NCBI GenBank assembly: GCA_019400425.1
Contig: JAFREE010000042.1
Coordinates: forward strand, 104,875 to 168,874
Reading direction: 5' to 3'
Source: Hymenochaete sp. R1
Taxonomy: Eukaryota > Basidiomycota > Agaricomycetes > Hymenochaetales > Hymenochaetaceae
Length of the DNA stretch: 64,000 nt
Of the stretch, positions 10,820 to 21,420 are shown piece after piece. The translations under genes were made by a program, and so were the position numbers. Numbering within the stretch: the first letter of the stretch is position 1; each line of letters opens with the position of its first letter. The notes under the pieces are model-generated. The model made no database searches and was not told where the DNA came from. It saw nothing but the letters and a program-made list of their open reading frames with translations.

Positions 10820-13665
10820 ATGGCAGATCAGCGTGTCTCTTCGAGTAACTTCTTCTGCCAACAACAGGCTTTCATGGCTGGACCAGTCAACTTTCCTTCC
10901 TCCGCGCCCAGATCACCTACTTCGCCGTACTCTACTATCAGACAGCGGAAATCCTCGAGGGCCGAAGAAAAGGCGCCAGTAGATCTTACAGATGCACAAC
11001 AACACGGCCCGAAAGCGGTGTCCTGGTGGAAGGACATAACCTCGTCTGAGATAGATATACTCATTATTTCTACTGCTCTTAAAATTCTTCTATTCCCTTC
11101 TTAGTGAGTGTACTTGAGTCTAGATGGGATATTCGGATCTGAACAAGCCCATCATCTGTGCGGTGCAGTCGGTCAACGGATTTCGAAGTCCATAGGAACT
11201 GGCTTGCAATTACCCACTCTCTTCCAATTGACAAGTGGTACTACGATGTGAGATGCAACCACAGCCTTCATGGAAACACATACTGAGTTGAGCATAGACG
11301 ACATCGGAATGGAGTGCGTAACTCCGCTCTTCGTATGCAACAAGCGTCTTTGACAGGGTTCACCAGCTCTTGATTACCCTCCCTTTTTTGCGTATTTTGA
11401 ATGGTTACTATCGATTCCGGCGTCTCTGGTGGACAAGAATATTGTCGACCTGAACAATCTTAATTACGACTCTTGGTCTGTGATCGCCTTCCAACGTACG
11501 ACGGTCATCTTAACGGAGCTTGTTCTGGGTGCTGCTTTGTTGCGGTCAGTTACCAATATAGTTACGCAGTGGCTCTCAAGTTAACTTTTGCAACGTAGAT
11601 TTGTCCGGAATGCTGTTGACCCGCCCATGCAACGAATAATTTCCGCATCTCTGTTCCTTCACCCAGGTTTCTTGATCATAGATCATATTCATTTCCAATA
11701 CAATGGATTCCTCTTTGGTATTCTACTATGGTCGGTCCTTTCGGCTCGGAACGTAAGTTTTCACCTTCAAATGGGACAAATGAGATAAGCATTGACTTGC
11801 TGCGCATAGGGAAACCTTCTACGATGCGGATTCTTTTTCGCTGTCCTCCTTAATTTCAAACACATCTACATGTACCAGGCGGTATGGATTTCTTCTCTCA
11901 GCTATTCACAGATAATTCACGCGCGGCGCCCCGCAGCCTGCCTACTTTGTTTACTTGCTCCGAGCTTACTGTATATCTCCGCAAGGTATGTATTCAAAGG
12001 GAAATGCCTTAGTACACATTTCACTAACAGTACGCAAAGGACGCCTGCATTTCAGCAAGTTCTTATCCTTGGCCAATGTGGTCATCGCGGTGTTCGTTGT
12101 CGCCGTCGGCCCTTTCCTCTTGATGGGACAACTACCGCAGCTTGCCTCACGGCTCTTCCCTTTCAAGCGCGGTCTTAATCACGCCTACTGGGCCCCCAAT
12201 GCATGGGCACTCGTCACCGCTTTAGACCGTCTCATACTCAAGTGTGAGTTCTATTCTTTCAAGCCTATGCAAATCAAAATTGGATGAAAATGATTTTGGC
12301 TCTGATTAACTGTGTGCTCAGATGTGAAGCTTTTCGGAAGCGACGTGGCGTTGAATGAAAAGGGTATTGCGTCGACCTCCAGAGGGCTCGTGGGCGATAC
12401 GTCCTTCGCCATTTTACCAAACGTGAAACCCATTCACACGTTTTTCATCACACTGATCTTCCAAAGCGTGCGTTCACCATGGTCCATATCCCACAAACGC
12501 GCTTCGATCTGAGTCAAAACACGTTTTCTTTTGCTTCCGCAGGTGTTTTTGGTCAAGCTCTGGAGAACGCCATCCTACAAGTCTTTCTTGTGCGCGCTTA
12601 CCCTTTGTGGCTACGTCTCGTACATGTTTGGTTGGCACGTCCATGAGAAAGCCATTCTCTTGGTCCTGGTGCCATTAAGGTGTGTCGTCTTCCAAAATTC
12701 TCCCGAATCGTATGGGGATTCCTACCGAGTCCGAACCGAACTTATGTCTTTTTTTCCCTTTGTGGGTGTGAATGCATTGACCATTCACTCGATGCTTCTG
12801 AATGCCGACTTCTGGATATCGATTGTCGTCGGCATCGCACAGCCTTTTACCAGCGGAGAACCACGCGTTGTTTAGGACGCTCGTCATCGCGAGCGTCGCT
12901 GGCATTTACTCGCTCTTCCCACTTCTTTTCACACCTGCAGGTGAGTCCCGATCCAGCCCGCGAACCGCTTTCTTTGTCGTTTCTCTTCTCTGTGCTGGCC
13001 GAACAGAGCGGGAAAGGAGAAAGAGAAAGTCGCTGATATTGATGAACTCTCAACTGCATAGAAACTCCCATCAAGATTCTATACTCCCTCCTCTGGATGT
13101 TTTTGACATTCCGGCCTCTTCACCGACGAGTCTACGAGTAAGTCATCCTTTACATCGCCGTCTCTCACGTCTTCCACCCCTCCAATCCTCGACAAAAAAG
13201 AAATGAAAGAGCAAAAATCTCCGCGATGACTTCCTTTGCCACGAGATTGCGTCCTTCCTTCCCTTCTCACTTCCTTACCTTTTTCTCACCCGCCTCCGAG
13301 CCTCCAAACTGACACTCCACTTCTCGGCCCGTACCTCTCATAGGTTCCCAACCTCCCTCCCCGCAGTCCTCCTAGACTACGCCGAGCGCATATACCTCGC
13401 AGGCTTCGTACCCCTCCAACTCTTCGTCTCCCTCTTTCCTCTCCTTATAAAGAGCCAAATCGAGTCGTCTCATCCGACGGCGTCGGGGGCTGGAGACTCC
13501 TCAGCAGCAGCAGGGACAAAGGGAGGTGAAGGCGCGTCGGCGTCATTGACGACGATGGAGTTCTTGCCGCTTATGCTCACGAGCGTTTATTGCGCGGTTG
13601 GACTGACGTGGGCGTTTTTGAGGCTTTCGTACGTTTACCTGAGGACGCCTGCTGCAGCGCTTTGA
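10820..13665 (+). CDS. ALG8: Dolichyl-P-Glc glucosyltransferase Alg8
   Basis: ER multi-pass enzyme adding the second glucose to the lipid-linked oligosaccharide for N-glycosylation. Thirteen exons in consistent phase: 10820-11103, 11169-11247, 11298-11313, 11367-11544, 11599-11752, 11810-11881, 11937-11985, 12040-12243, 12322-12467, 12543-12679, 12843-12940, 13062-13137, 13344-13665; 604 aa. Hallmarks are [19 protein letters not shown], then [17 protein letters not shown] built from exons 2-4, [12 protein letters not shown], and [22 protein letters not shown] and FFAYFEW mark it as Alg8 rather than Alg6. Exon 3 is only 16 nt. The ATG at 10820 is preferred over an in-frame ATG at 10873 because it is first after the short promoter. 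The C-terminal part carries a Ser/Ala/Gly-rich loop ([16 protein letters not shown]). Confidence 0.93.
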
Positions 13666-13936
13666 GTTATGACGTTTTTTCGTCGGATCGCGTGCGTCGT
13701 GTGGGGTGGAATGTATATCCTCTGATAAGCCTTGTGGGAAAGACTTTGCAATGTAGAGGTTATCTTAGGGATGATATATCGCAGTTCTGGACTACAGTAT
13801 GTGACGAGGAAGGTTCTACGTTCGACTTCGATGTTTCCGGTACATATATCTGGTCCATGCTTCGGGAAGAACGTCTATCTACAAACCCAGCCATCCACAA
13901 ACACACATGTGCCCCGAACACGAAAGAAGCTGTATT

Positions 13937-15861
13937 CTACTTCTTAGCAATGTGCACGACTATCGTCGATAACGCCCAATGTTGGGATTCCGCGATAAGT
14001 TGTGAATGGTTAAGTGATCAATGAGACTCGGTCGTTATGGCGGAGGATGGGAGGGAAAAGAACATACCGTCTTCGTCTTCCAAGATATGTTCGAGTCCCA
14101 CCTTCTGTCCACGCGCGTGCTTGGCGCTGGCTCCCCACACGACGGCACTTATGAATCACGAAAAGAAAAATCCGCATGAGAAACAGAAAACACTCTTCGC
14201 AAACCATAATCCCCAATCCCACAGAACGACTCAAAGCAAAAAAAACCACTCACTACTTCAGCTGCTTCGCGATCTCCTTATGTATCGAACTACAAAAGTC
14301 CTCCACCGTGCACTTCCCCCTCTTCAGCACGACGGGCGAGTTGTAGTCCGGCGCGCTGTGTCGCGGCTTGGTGTACACGCGGACGAGGTCGAGGGACTGC
14401 CACATGCATTCGATGAGCTCGTCGACGTTGAGCCATTCTTTGGAGGAGATGGGGACGCTGTTGGGGATCTTGTAGAGGAGGTCGAGCTCTTCGATTGAGA
14501 TGGCGTCGATCTGGTGGGGAGAAGAGGCGTGAGTGAGGTTTGGGAGGAAGGGAGGGGTGAGAGGTGGGCTTTACTTTGTTCAAGACCTAGGAATGAAAAG
14601 AGATAAAGAATAATAAGTATGGTAGCCAACTCTGGAGTTGAAAGACCTACATAGATAGCTGGAATGTATTTTCTTAGAAATAACATCAGAAACCAATCGC
14701 TCATTTTAGAGAAATAAAAAAATGATCCAAAACTCACATATTCCCCTCAATAACGTCTACGATATCATCCACAGTCGCATTCGGCTCCCTAATCATCACA
14801 TCACAATTGCTATACTTCATCTCGCTCAACATCGCCTTGATCTCGTCCATGTCCATATTCGTCAGCGGGACAGTATTGCTGATCGCGATCCCGCCCTTTT
14901 CCTTCTTCTTGACGGTGATGTTGGGCGGTTTCCTGTTGAGCCGGATGCCGAAGCCCTCGAGCTCGTTCTCGATGATGCGTTTATCGCCGAGGGGCTTTTG
15001 GACGTCCAGGACGATGAAGATGAGGTGGCACGTTCGGGCGACTTTAGGTGGGGTAGGGTGAAGTCGGTCAGACGGTCTTTTTTCTTTGAGGAATGCGGGA
15101 ATATAGATGTGCAGACGAACCTGCGATGACCTGCTTCCCTCGACCTCGACCGTCATTCGCCCCCTCGATAATCCCAGCTAGAGTCAAGGAGACATGAAGG
15201 AAGCGGCGCAAGGGAAAAGTGCGAATGCACGTACGCAAATCAAGAATCTGAATCGGCGCCCCGTGGACTTTCAACGTTCCCGGGACCGTCGTCAGCGTCG
15301 TGAAGTCAATAGCAGACACCTCCGAGTGCGTCCCCGTCAACTTTGACATGAGCGTCGACTATATGCACGTCCCATTAGCGTACTTACATAGATGCAGCGA
15401 ATTCAACTGAGAGTCAGACTCACCTTCCCTACGGAAGGGAAGCCTACGAAGCCTACGGATGCTATCCCTGTCCGTGCGACATCGAAACCGACACCGCCGC
15501 CACCGCCTCCGCCTCCCTGAGGGGAGATGAGCTCTCTCCGTAGTTTTGCGAGTTTGCCCTTGAGGAGACCCAAATGGTAGCTCGTGGCCTTGTTCTTCTG
15601 AGCTGGAAGGATAGTGGGGTCCGGGATTTAGTATGGGCTAGTTTTGAATGGGTTGTGAGGGGTGTGTGAAGTGAAGCTCACTCCTGGCCTGTTAGGTGTG
15701 CGGCGTCAGTTTTGAAGTGGACGAGGGATGGGCGAGAGAGGTGTTGTTCACCATTTCATCTTCGATTTCCTGAGCGGAAATAAATTGGACATTGTTGAGT
15801 TGTTTAAAAAGGCTAGGATGTAGACTGAATAGCCCACCTTTATTTTCTGAACGGTCGTCAT
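13937..15861 (-). CDS. RBG1: Translation GTPase DRG1 (Rbg1)
   Basis: OBG-family GTPase that binds ribosomes with a DFRP partner (Tma46/Lerepo4). Twelve exons, all phases exact: 15838-15861, 15752-15769, 15682-15688, 15424-15602, 15235-15358, 15121-15177, 14738-15041, 14651-14672, 14575-14586, 14254-14510, 14068-14147, 13937-13959; 368 aa, the same as human DRG1 within one residue. G1 is GFPSVGKST, G3 is LDLPGIIEG (the Pro codon is split by an intron), G4 is NKID. The N-terminal EIEDEMARTQKNKAT matches DRG1, not DRG2, and the TGS domain ends DEDVVHIAKK. Exons of 18, 7, 22 and 12 nt are exceptional but each restores a family-conserved residue string. It is convergent with ALG8 and divergent from the K+ transporter gene. 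Confidence 0.95.
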
Positions 15862-16549
15862 TTTGAAAGTAGCGGGTAGTGGACGAACAAAGTGTTGAGG
15901 AGTGGATAGGTATTTCGTGAACAAGCTGAAGTTACGCTTATGGAAGGAGATTGACACGGGTGCTATGGGTTTCCATGGAACACTATTTTATACACACCAA
16001 CAGACAGAGTACAATATAGTGAAGAAATAAAGTCAAATGAAAGCAAGAAGATGAAGTAAACTTAAACAAAACAAGAGAGAGTTGAGGCTGAGAAAAGGAA
16101 AAGGAAAAGTGTCAGCCTGTGAGAGAGATGACCGGCGAGACCGAGAAGGGAACGAGCGGCCGGCTGTTGAGTCCTCATCGTCGTCGTCTCCTTGTCTCCT
16201 TCCCTTTCCCCTCCTCGCTCTCCCCCCGTCGTCGCCAACTCTTACCCGTCCTCTCGCTTTTTCCAACCATCATCACCACTCTTTTATCCCCTTCCATCCC
16301 TTTCGCTCATCATCAAGTGCATGTTTCTGGCTGGGCCCGTCTCATCTCTTCCTTCCCTTCTTTCATAGTACTCGTACTCCTCCCAGTACTCTCATCCTCC
16401 TTTCCTCCAAATGTGTGGAGGTCCGCAGTGGAAACGTGAGGTCGTCCCAGACCACAAAGTCAGTCTCATTGTATATGTCTTCTCTCTCTTGCCTCTCTTC
16501 TCATCACCATCATAGTTCGATTTCATAGACACAAGAGACTTCACAGATC
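15862..16549. promoter_or_regulatory. Divergent promoter of RBG1 and KCH-like gene
   Basis: 688 bp between two divergent start codons. The KCH side is a long pyrimidine-rich tract on the + strand (about 16180-16420), a common core-promoter or leader feature in fungi. No protein-coding signal fits this region; the open frames are Ser/Leu/Pro-only. Confidence 0.5.
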
Positions 16550-18442
16550 ATGGCTTGTGGATGCGTACCCGGTATGAATTCCCAGTCCGAGTATCTACTG
16601 ACCAACCAACTGACTATCTGCCCGCCCTTCTAGCTACCTCTTCATCTATGTCCTCGTCCTCAAGTCCTTTCTCGTCTATGTCTTCGATATCTTCACCGCC
16701 ATCACAATGATAACCTCAGACACATGGTCAAACCATATCTTCGACTCCTGCGCAGCAGACACAGACAACGGTTGTGTCTTCATCCCCTTTGCCGTCGGAA
16801 AATGGTTATTCGTTGGCTGCATCATCTTCTCTTTCCTCTTGGTACGTATCATATCAGGATCCCCGTCGGTGGGAATGTAGTTATATGGGACGCTGATGGC
16901 TGTTGCACAGCTTGCATATGAAGCGCGGAAGGCACGAAAGATCGTTCAGAGCCGAGATATCTCGTATGCCTTCACCAATGTCATGGCGAACAACTACTAC
17001 TCCCTTAGTGCGCTTTCCTCAACTTGCAAATCTTATCTCGCCCACTAACCACTATACGTTACTAGGGTCGTACGACCACTTCTGCTTCTTCGCACGCATC
17101 AACAACTCGACAAAGAAGATCGACGATTTTGCCTTCTTCATCTTCTTTACTTTCAAGAGTGAGCTCGGCCCTTTCTCTGCTTTGAAACTTCTCTGACGTG
17201 GTCCGAACAGGTTGGAAGCGGTTATTACTTGCCGACGGTCCACGTCAAGTCATCAACGGCCTCACGCTGTACTCCTTCTATCTGTCCCAGAAGGGTAACT
17301 CTGGGTCCACTTTTGACATATCCAAGTACACCAACGGGAGTCTCATCACGGGCGCTCTTATCTTCTCAACGTTGTTCACGGTCGTCATCTTTGCTGGTTC
17401 AGCTCTCTTGCTTCTCGCAGCAGGTGTCTGCTATATTCCTCTCCTTTGTTACATCCGAGGGAATCTGAAGGTGTGTCCATATAACCTCAGCCAGTAACGC
17501 CAACTGACCTTAATTCTCTATCAGGAATACTGCTGCTTCAAAGTAGACAAACGGATTTCAGAAATCGTAAAACGTAAGAAAAAGGAACGTCTTGCGCAAG
17601 CCCAGAAGATCGCCAAGAAAGAAGCAGCGGGCGACTTTTCCCATCTCAAGAACAAGAAGGGCGAGTTCATCCAGAATGCCCTCCCCCAACCCACTCTCCC
17701 GGACATCAAGCTCGACGACGACGACATGGACGACGGGTCCACGGTCCGGACACGCGTGCCCGGCGGTGGTGATTACTACGGCTACGGAGGAGACTACAAG
17801 AGCAACAACATGTACGCACCAACCGATTACCCGCCCATGCCCGCGTACAAGCAGCAACAGCAGCAATACGCCGGGACAGGCGGATACCCACCTTCCTTAC
17901 ACTCGACAGACGATGCCAACGCTTACTACTACACAGACCAGTTTGACAGCAAGACGAACCTCGCGGGCTCCGCGGCGCCCATGGCGGGGCATACTAATGC
18001 CGCTGCTGGGTACGACGCGACGGGCTATGGTGGCGGGTATGGACACGGGCACAGTGCTCAGGATGCCTATACTGGATATGGGCAGGACACGGCCGGCGCA
18101 TACGCCGTCGGCGGGGACCCGAACGATTATTACGGGCACGCTAACGGCACCGCACATCATCAACATCAGCAGCAGCAGCAGCAACAGTACGGCCAACAGA
18201 CGTACGAGCAGGACTTGAGCCAGGGCTACGCGTACGAGCCGCAGATGGGGTACGCGACGAATGGTGGGAACGGGAACGGGAATGGGTACGCGACGGGGAC
18301 ACATTTGGCGGAGCCTGTTTTGAGGGCGCCTACGCGGACGGCGTCGAGGAACGCGAACACGGCGTCTCCTGCGCCTCAGTATCAGCAGTATCAACAACAG
18401 GGACAGGGGTACGGGGGTTACGATGCATATGGACGTGTATAG
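16550..18442 (+). CDS. KCH-type low-affinity K+ transporter
   Basis: Related to yeast Kch1 and Prm6, plasma-membrane proteins giving K+ influx needed for Ca2+ influx during mating or ER stress. Six exons: 16550-16590, 16634-16841, 16911-17007, 17066-17158, 17211-17470, 17525-18442; about 538 aa. Family blocks: YVFDIFTAITMITSDTWSN, IPFAVGKWLFVGCIIFSFLL, DISYAFTNVMANNYYSLRSY, GPRQVINGLTLYSFYL and a final pair of helices (ALIFSTLFTVVIFAGSALLL). After a basic segment (VKRKKKERLAQAQK) comes a roughly 250-residue tail rich in Gly, Tyr, Asn and Gln, including a run of seven Gln, which yeast Kch1 lacks. Exon 1 needs the GA|GTATCT donor for phase, so the first 13 codons are less certain. Confidence 0.85.
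18156..18192. repeat. CAG/CAA trinucleotide repeat inside the KCH-like tail
   Basis: CAT/CAA/CAG codons encode HHQHQQQQQQQ. An interrupted CAG tract, likely length-variable between strains. Confidence 0.8.
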
Positions 18443-19634
18443 GTTTTTCTTTTCTTTTATTATGAAGGCAACAAGTGTACATTGTTTCTGTTCCTTTCCT
18501 CTTCTCCCTTTTTTTCCATACTTGTTCTACGCTTTCTCTTGGTATGCCTCGTCCTTTTCGTCCTCTGCACCCTCTGTGTCGTCCTCGTCTTTACACCCGT
18601 CCCCGTACCGCCGCGTTCAACCATCGCCCTCTCTTCTCTGCTGCCATCACTACGACCCGCTTGCTCTGCCTTCATCCCGGACCTCGATCATCATCGTCAT
18701 CGTCATGCTCAACCGACCAAACTGTATCACTTCTCCACTTCTTCCTCGTCCCCCGTCTCTTCTCTTTTCCTCGCCTGGGCTTTTCCCCTTACGCTTCTTC
18801 CTTCATCCATCCTTTCCTCCAATACGTCTACACCCGCTTTTGCTTTCTTCAACTTAGTGCCCCCCCTCCCCTTTAAGCTTCATGTGCCATTTCTTTTTTG
18901 TCTTTTCGCCTCTTTGCCTTTCGATGAATATGATTATCTTTTCTTCTCTGCCCTGCTCTGCTCCTTCCTTTTTTTATTGCGTAGGATTGAGATGAAAACG
19001 GATTATTTTGAGGGGCTCTCCTGCTCTACTCTACATACAGACTTTTTTATAGAAAAGGGGAAGAGAAAGGGAAAGGGAAAGGAACAAGCTCTTAATTATA
19101 TTAGCAAGTCGTTCCGTTCCGTTATTTCCGAAGAGCCTGGGCCTGTCTGGGTTTGGGTTTGGGTTTAAGAGTGTCTTGATTCTGATTCTGGAGTAGAGAT
19201 ACTCTCCTGCCGACGAGTGCCGTGCCGTGCCGCGACACCCCACCCTACTTGCACAGCGCGGCCCGGCTGCGGACACACAACTCATTAATATTTCGAAGAG
19301 TTGAGCACAACGCGGCTTTGCATTTCTGGTTTCACTAGCACCAGTACTGGTACTAACCTGGTAACCAGTGTACTGGACCGCTTTAAGTTTCTTGCTACTT
19401 ACTTACCAATCTCTCAATCGAACGCGGGGCGCGAGTGTGTGCTCCTTAGCCTCCTCCGAGTCGTCACTGGCGCAGTTAGTCCTGGAGCCTGAGTACCAGT
19501 GTGCTGTACCTTCACGAACGCGAAGAAAAGGGCAAGCAGTGGCTTCGACCTCAGAAAACAACCAACAACAACATCGACGACAACCATAACGACAGTGCCG
19601 CTGCAGGAGCAAGCAGCAGCAGCGACAACCTGAC
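18443..19634. other. KCH-like 3' flank and IMP2 upstream region
   Basis: About 1.2 kb without a supported gene. 18460-18980 is almost pure pyrimidine on the + strand, which opens a long Leu/Phe/Ser frame with no domain. 19149-19166 holds three copies of GGGTTT. A 12-bp perfect palindrome ACCAGTACTGGT lies at 19340-19351. Confidence 0.5.
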
Positions 19635-21060
19635 ATGCCATTCACATTCAGCCTACCTCGAACGGCAGCGTGGAGGGCCCTCACATGGACGCCCGTCGCT
19701 CTCTACTTCGCGCAGAGCTGCTGTTCCGTCAAGACCGTCTCTGGACGAAGTATGCAGGTGCGTATACGGTACTCTTGGAGTTCTCGGGCTCCCCCCTTCC
19801 CCCACCCCGCTCTTGGAGGCTCCTCCTCCCTTTTCGATGACCGATTCTGATTCTCTGATTCTTTGAATTGGAACTGGACGGACTGCATACGGCAATATTG
19901 CAATATTGCAACATGGCTTGTGGTATATTTCACGCTATGAACGGCCGGCGAACGATGAACGGCGAACGACGAACGGCGGGGGGACGCAGCTTAGCCTACG
20001 CTGAACCCGGAACCATGCATCGCGAGGGACGTGTGCCTTTTTGATAAACTGACTCCGAAGGCTGGGGAGGTAAAGAAGGGAGACGTCGTTTCGTTTAGGT
20101 ATGTGTTCTAAAGTCGGTTGAGTTGGGTTTTTCTGTGTGCGTGTCTTTTGCTCTCGAAGGCGTCGCGCCAATATTAATGGTGGTGGTGGTAATAATGCGA
20201 GTGTGAGCGCGGGCGGGAGGACTCAACCACAAGCATAGAGAACCCCTCTCATTTTTTTTCTTTCTTCATATTGAAACGAGGACAACGAAGCAGCGAACCC
20301 GGTGCTCACTGTTGCCCTGCCAGGTCGCCCGTAAATCCGAAGGAAGAACTCGTGAAGAGGGTCATAGGGATGCCAGGTGAAGTGGTACGTCTCTCACCCC
20401 CCTTCGCGTTTTATCCCCCCCCCCCCCCCTCTCTTTCTTCCGGATTTTTTTCTCAATATTGCATTGTTGCATACTCTGTATTCGAACCACCGAACCATCG
20501 AACCGACATGTGAATGATACGAAAACTTGCGACTCGGCGGGGATTATGAAGGTTCACACTCTTCCTCCCTACCCAAGGGAGGTAGTGAAGGTACCGGAGG
20601 GGCACGTCTGGATGGAAGGTACGTACATACATCCGTACGCAATATCTGCTGTACTGGTATAGTCACCAAATCACCCAACATCGAGACTGCAAAGAACTCA
20701 TGTGCATCATTCGATTATTGATTATTAGGTGACGAACCTTTCTACACGTTGGATAGTAATACATGGGGACCGGTCAGTTATCAGCCTCTTCCTTTCCCCG
20801 TACCCATATCATTTTCAATATGGGCATGCATGTCGACAGGGTTGAGAAAAAGGTGACATTCACTGACGAATGTTCTCGACCGCGTGTAGGTGGCCATCAA
20901 CCTTATCGACGCAAAGCTTAGATATATCCTATGGCCGCTCAATCGGTTCGGCGGGCTGGACGTAAGGCGATTGAGGGATACGTCGAAGCCGAGGGAAGAC
21001 AAGGCAAGTATGCCGGCGTGGAAGCGGGAATTGGGTGAACTTAGGAAGACTGGGTCTTAG
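19635..21060 (+). CDS. IMP2: Mitochondrial inner membrane protease subunit 2
   Basis: Type I signal peptidase family; cleaves sorting signals of proteins delivered to the intermembrane space, together with Imp1. Six exons in phase: 19635-19757, 19995-20098, 20324-20384, 20552-20618, 20729-20772, 20890-21060; 189 aa, as expected. The single N-terminal membrane anchor (TWTPVALYFAQSCCSV) is followed by the catalytic Ser block SGRSMQ|PTLNPEP, split exactly by intron 1, and the catalytic Lys in LVKRVIGMPGE. LDSNTWGPVAINLIDAKLRY and the tail match Imp2 better than Imp1. The C-terminal extension after WPLNRFGG is Lys/Arg-rich. Confidence 0.92.
19893..19908. repeat. Tandem CAATATTG palindromes in IMP2 intron 1
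   Basis: Two adjacent perfect 8-bp palindromes CAATATTG lie inside the first intron. Confidence 0.7.
20415..20429 (+). repeat. Poly-C tract (15 C) in IMP2 intron 3
   Basis: Fifteen uninterrupted C followed by a CT-rich run, close to the 5' end of the intron. Such a tract is prone to slippage in replication and to sequencing error. Confidence 0.85.
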
Positions 21061-21420
21061 TCGGATCCATGGTAGTCATTTACGGTTTCTCTTCCTTCGG
21101 CTTTGGATGCATATATGACCAACTCATGTATGACGTGAGCGCGTTTATATGCTTGCAATATCATAGATAGCGTTAATTATTGCTGGCGAGTACAAAGCTG
21201 AATGGCATTCCGAGAGCACGTCAAAAGAAGTTCGTCAGTCTTAAAAAAATTCGTCTATGGTCATTTTAGCTCCCGGCGTATAAGAGAAGAGAAAAGAGAA
21301 AAGAAAGAAACATCAAAGTCCATCCCAAGCAAACTCAACAATCAAATGAACTAATCCCAACTTCGACCGCCACTCCCAAACGAAAATGCCATAACATCAT
21401 TTATCCCAATACATCTATCA
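21061..21420. other. Convergent 3' flanks of IMP2 and the DHA1 transporter gene
   Basis: 360 bp between two convergent stop codons; A-rich on the + strand near 21280-21330. No gene or RNA seen. Confidence 0.5.

Noticed and set aside
14324..14737. 137-codon - strand ORF over DRG1
   Set aside because: Wrong frame of the DRG1 exon. The true frame gives [15 protein letters not shown] and the rest of the GTPase.
19149..19166. Three GGGTTT copies as a telomere-like relic
   Set aside because: Only three copies, next to ordinary single-copy genes; most likely chance.
18482..19168. 228-codon + strand ORF after the K+ transporter gene
   Set aside because: Made of an almost pure pyrimidine tract, giving only Leu, Phe, Ser and Pro. 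No domain, no homology pattern; best read as 3' untranslated or intergenic DNA.
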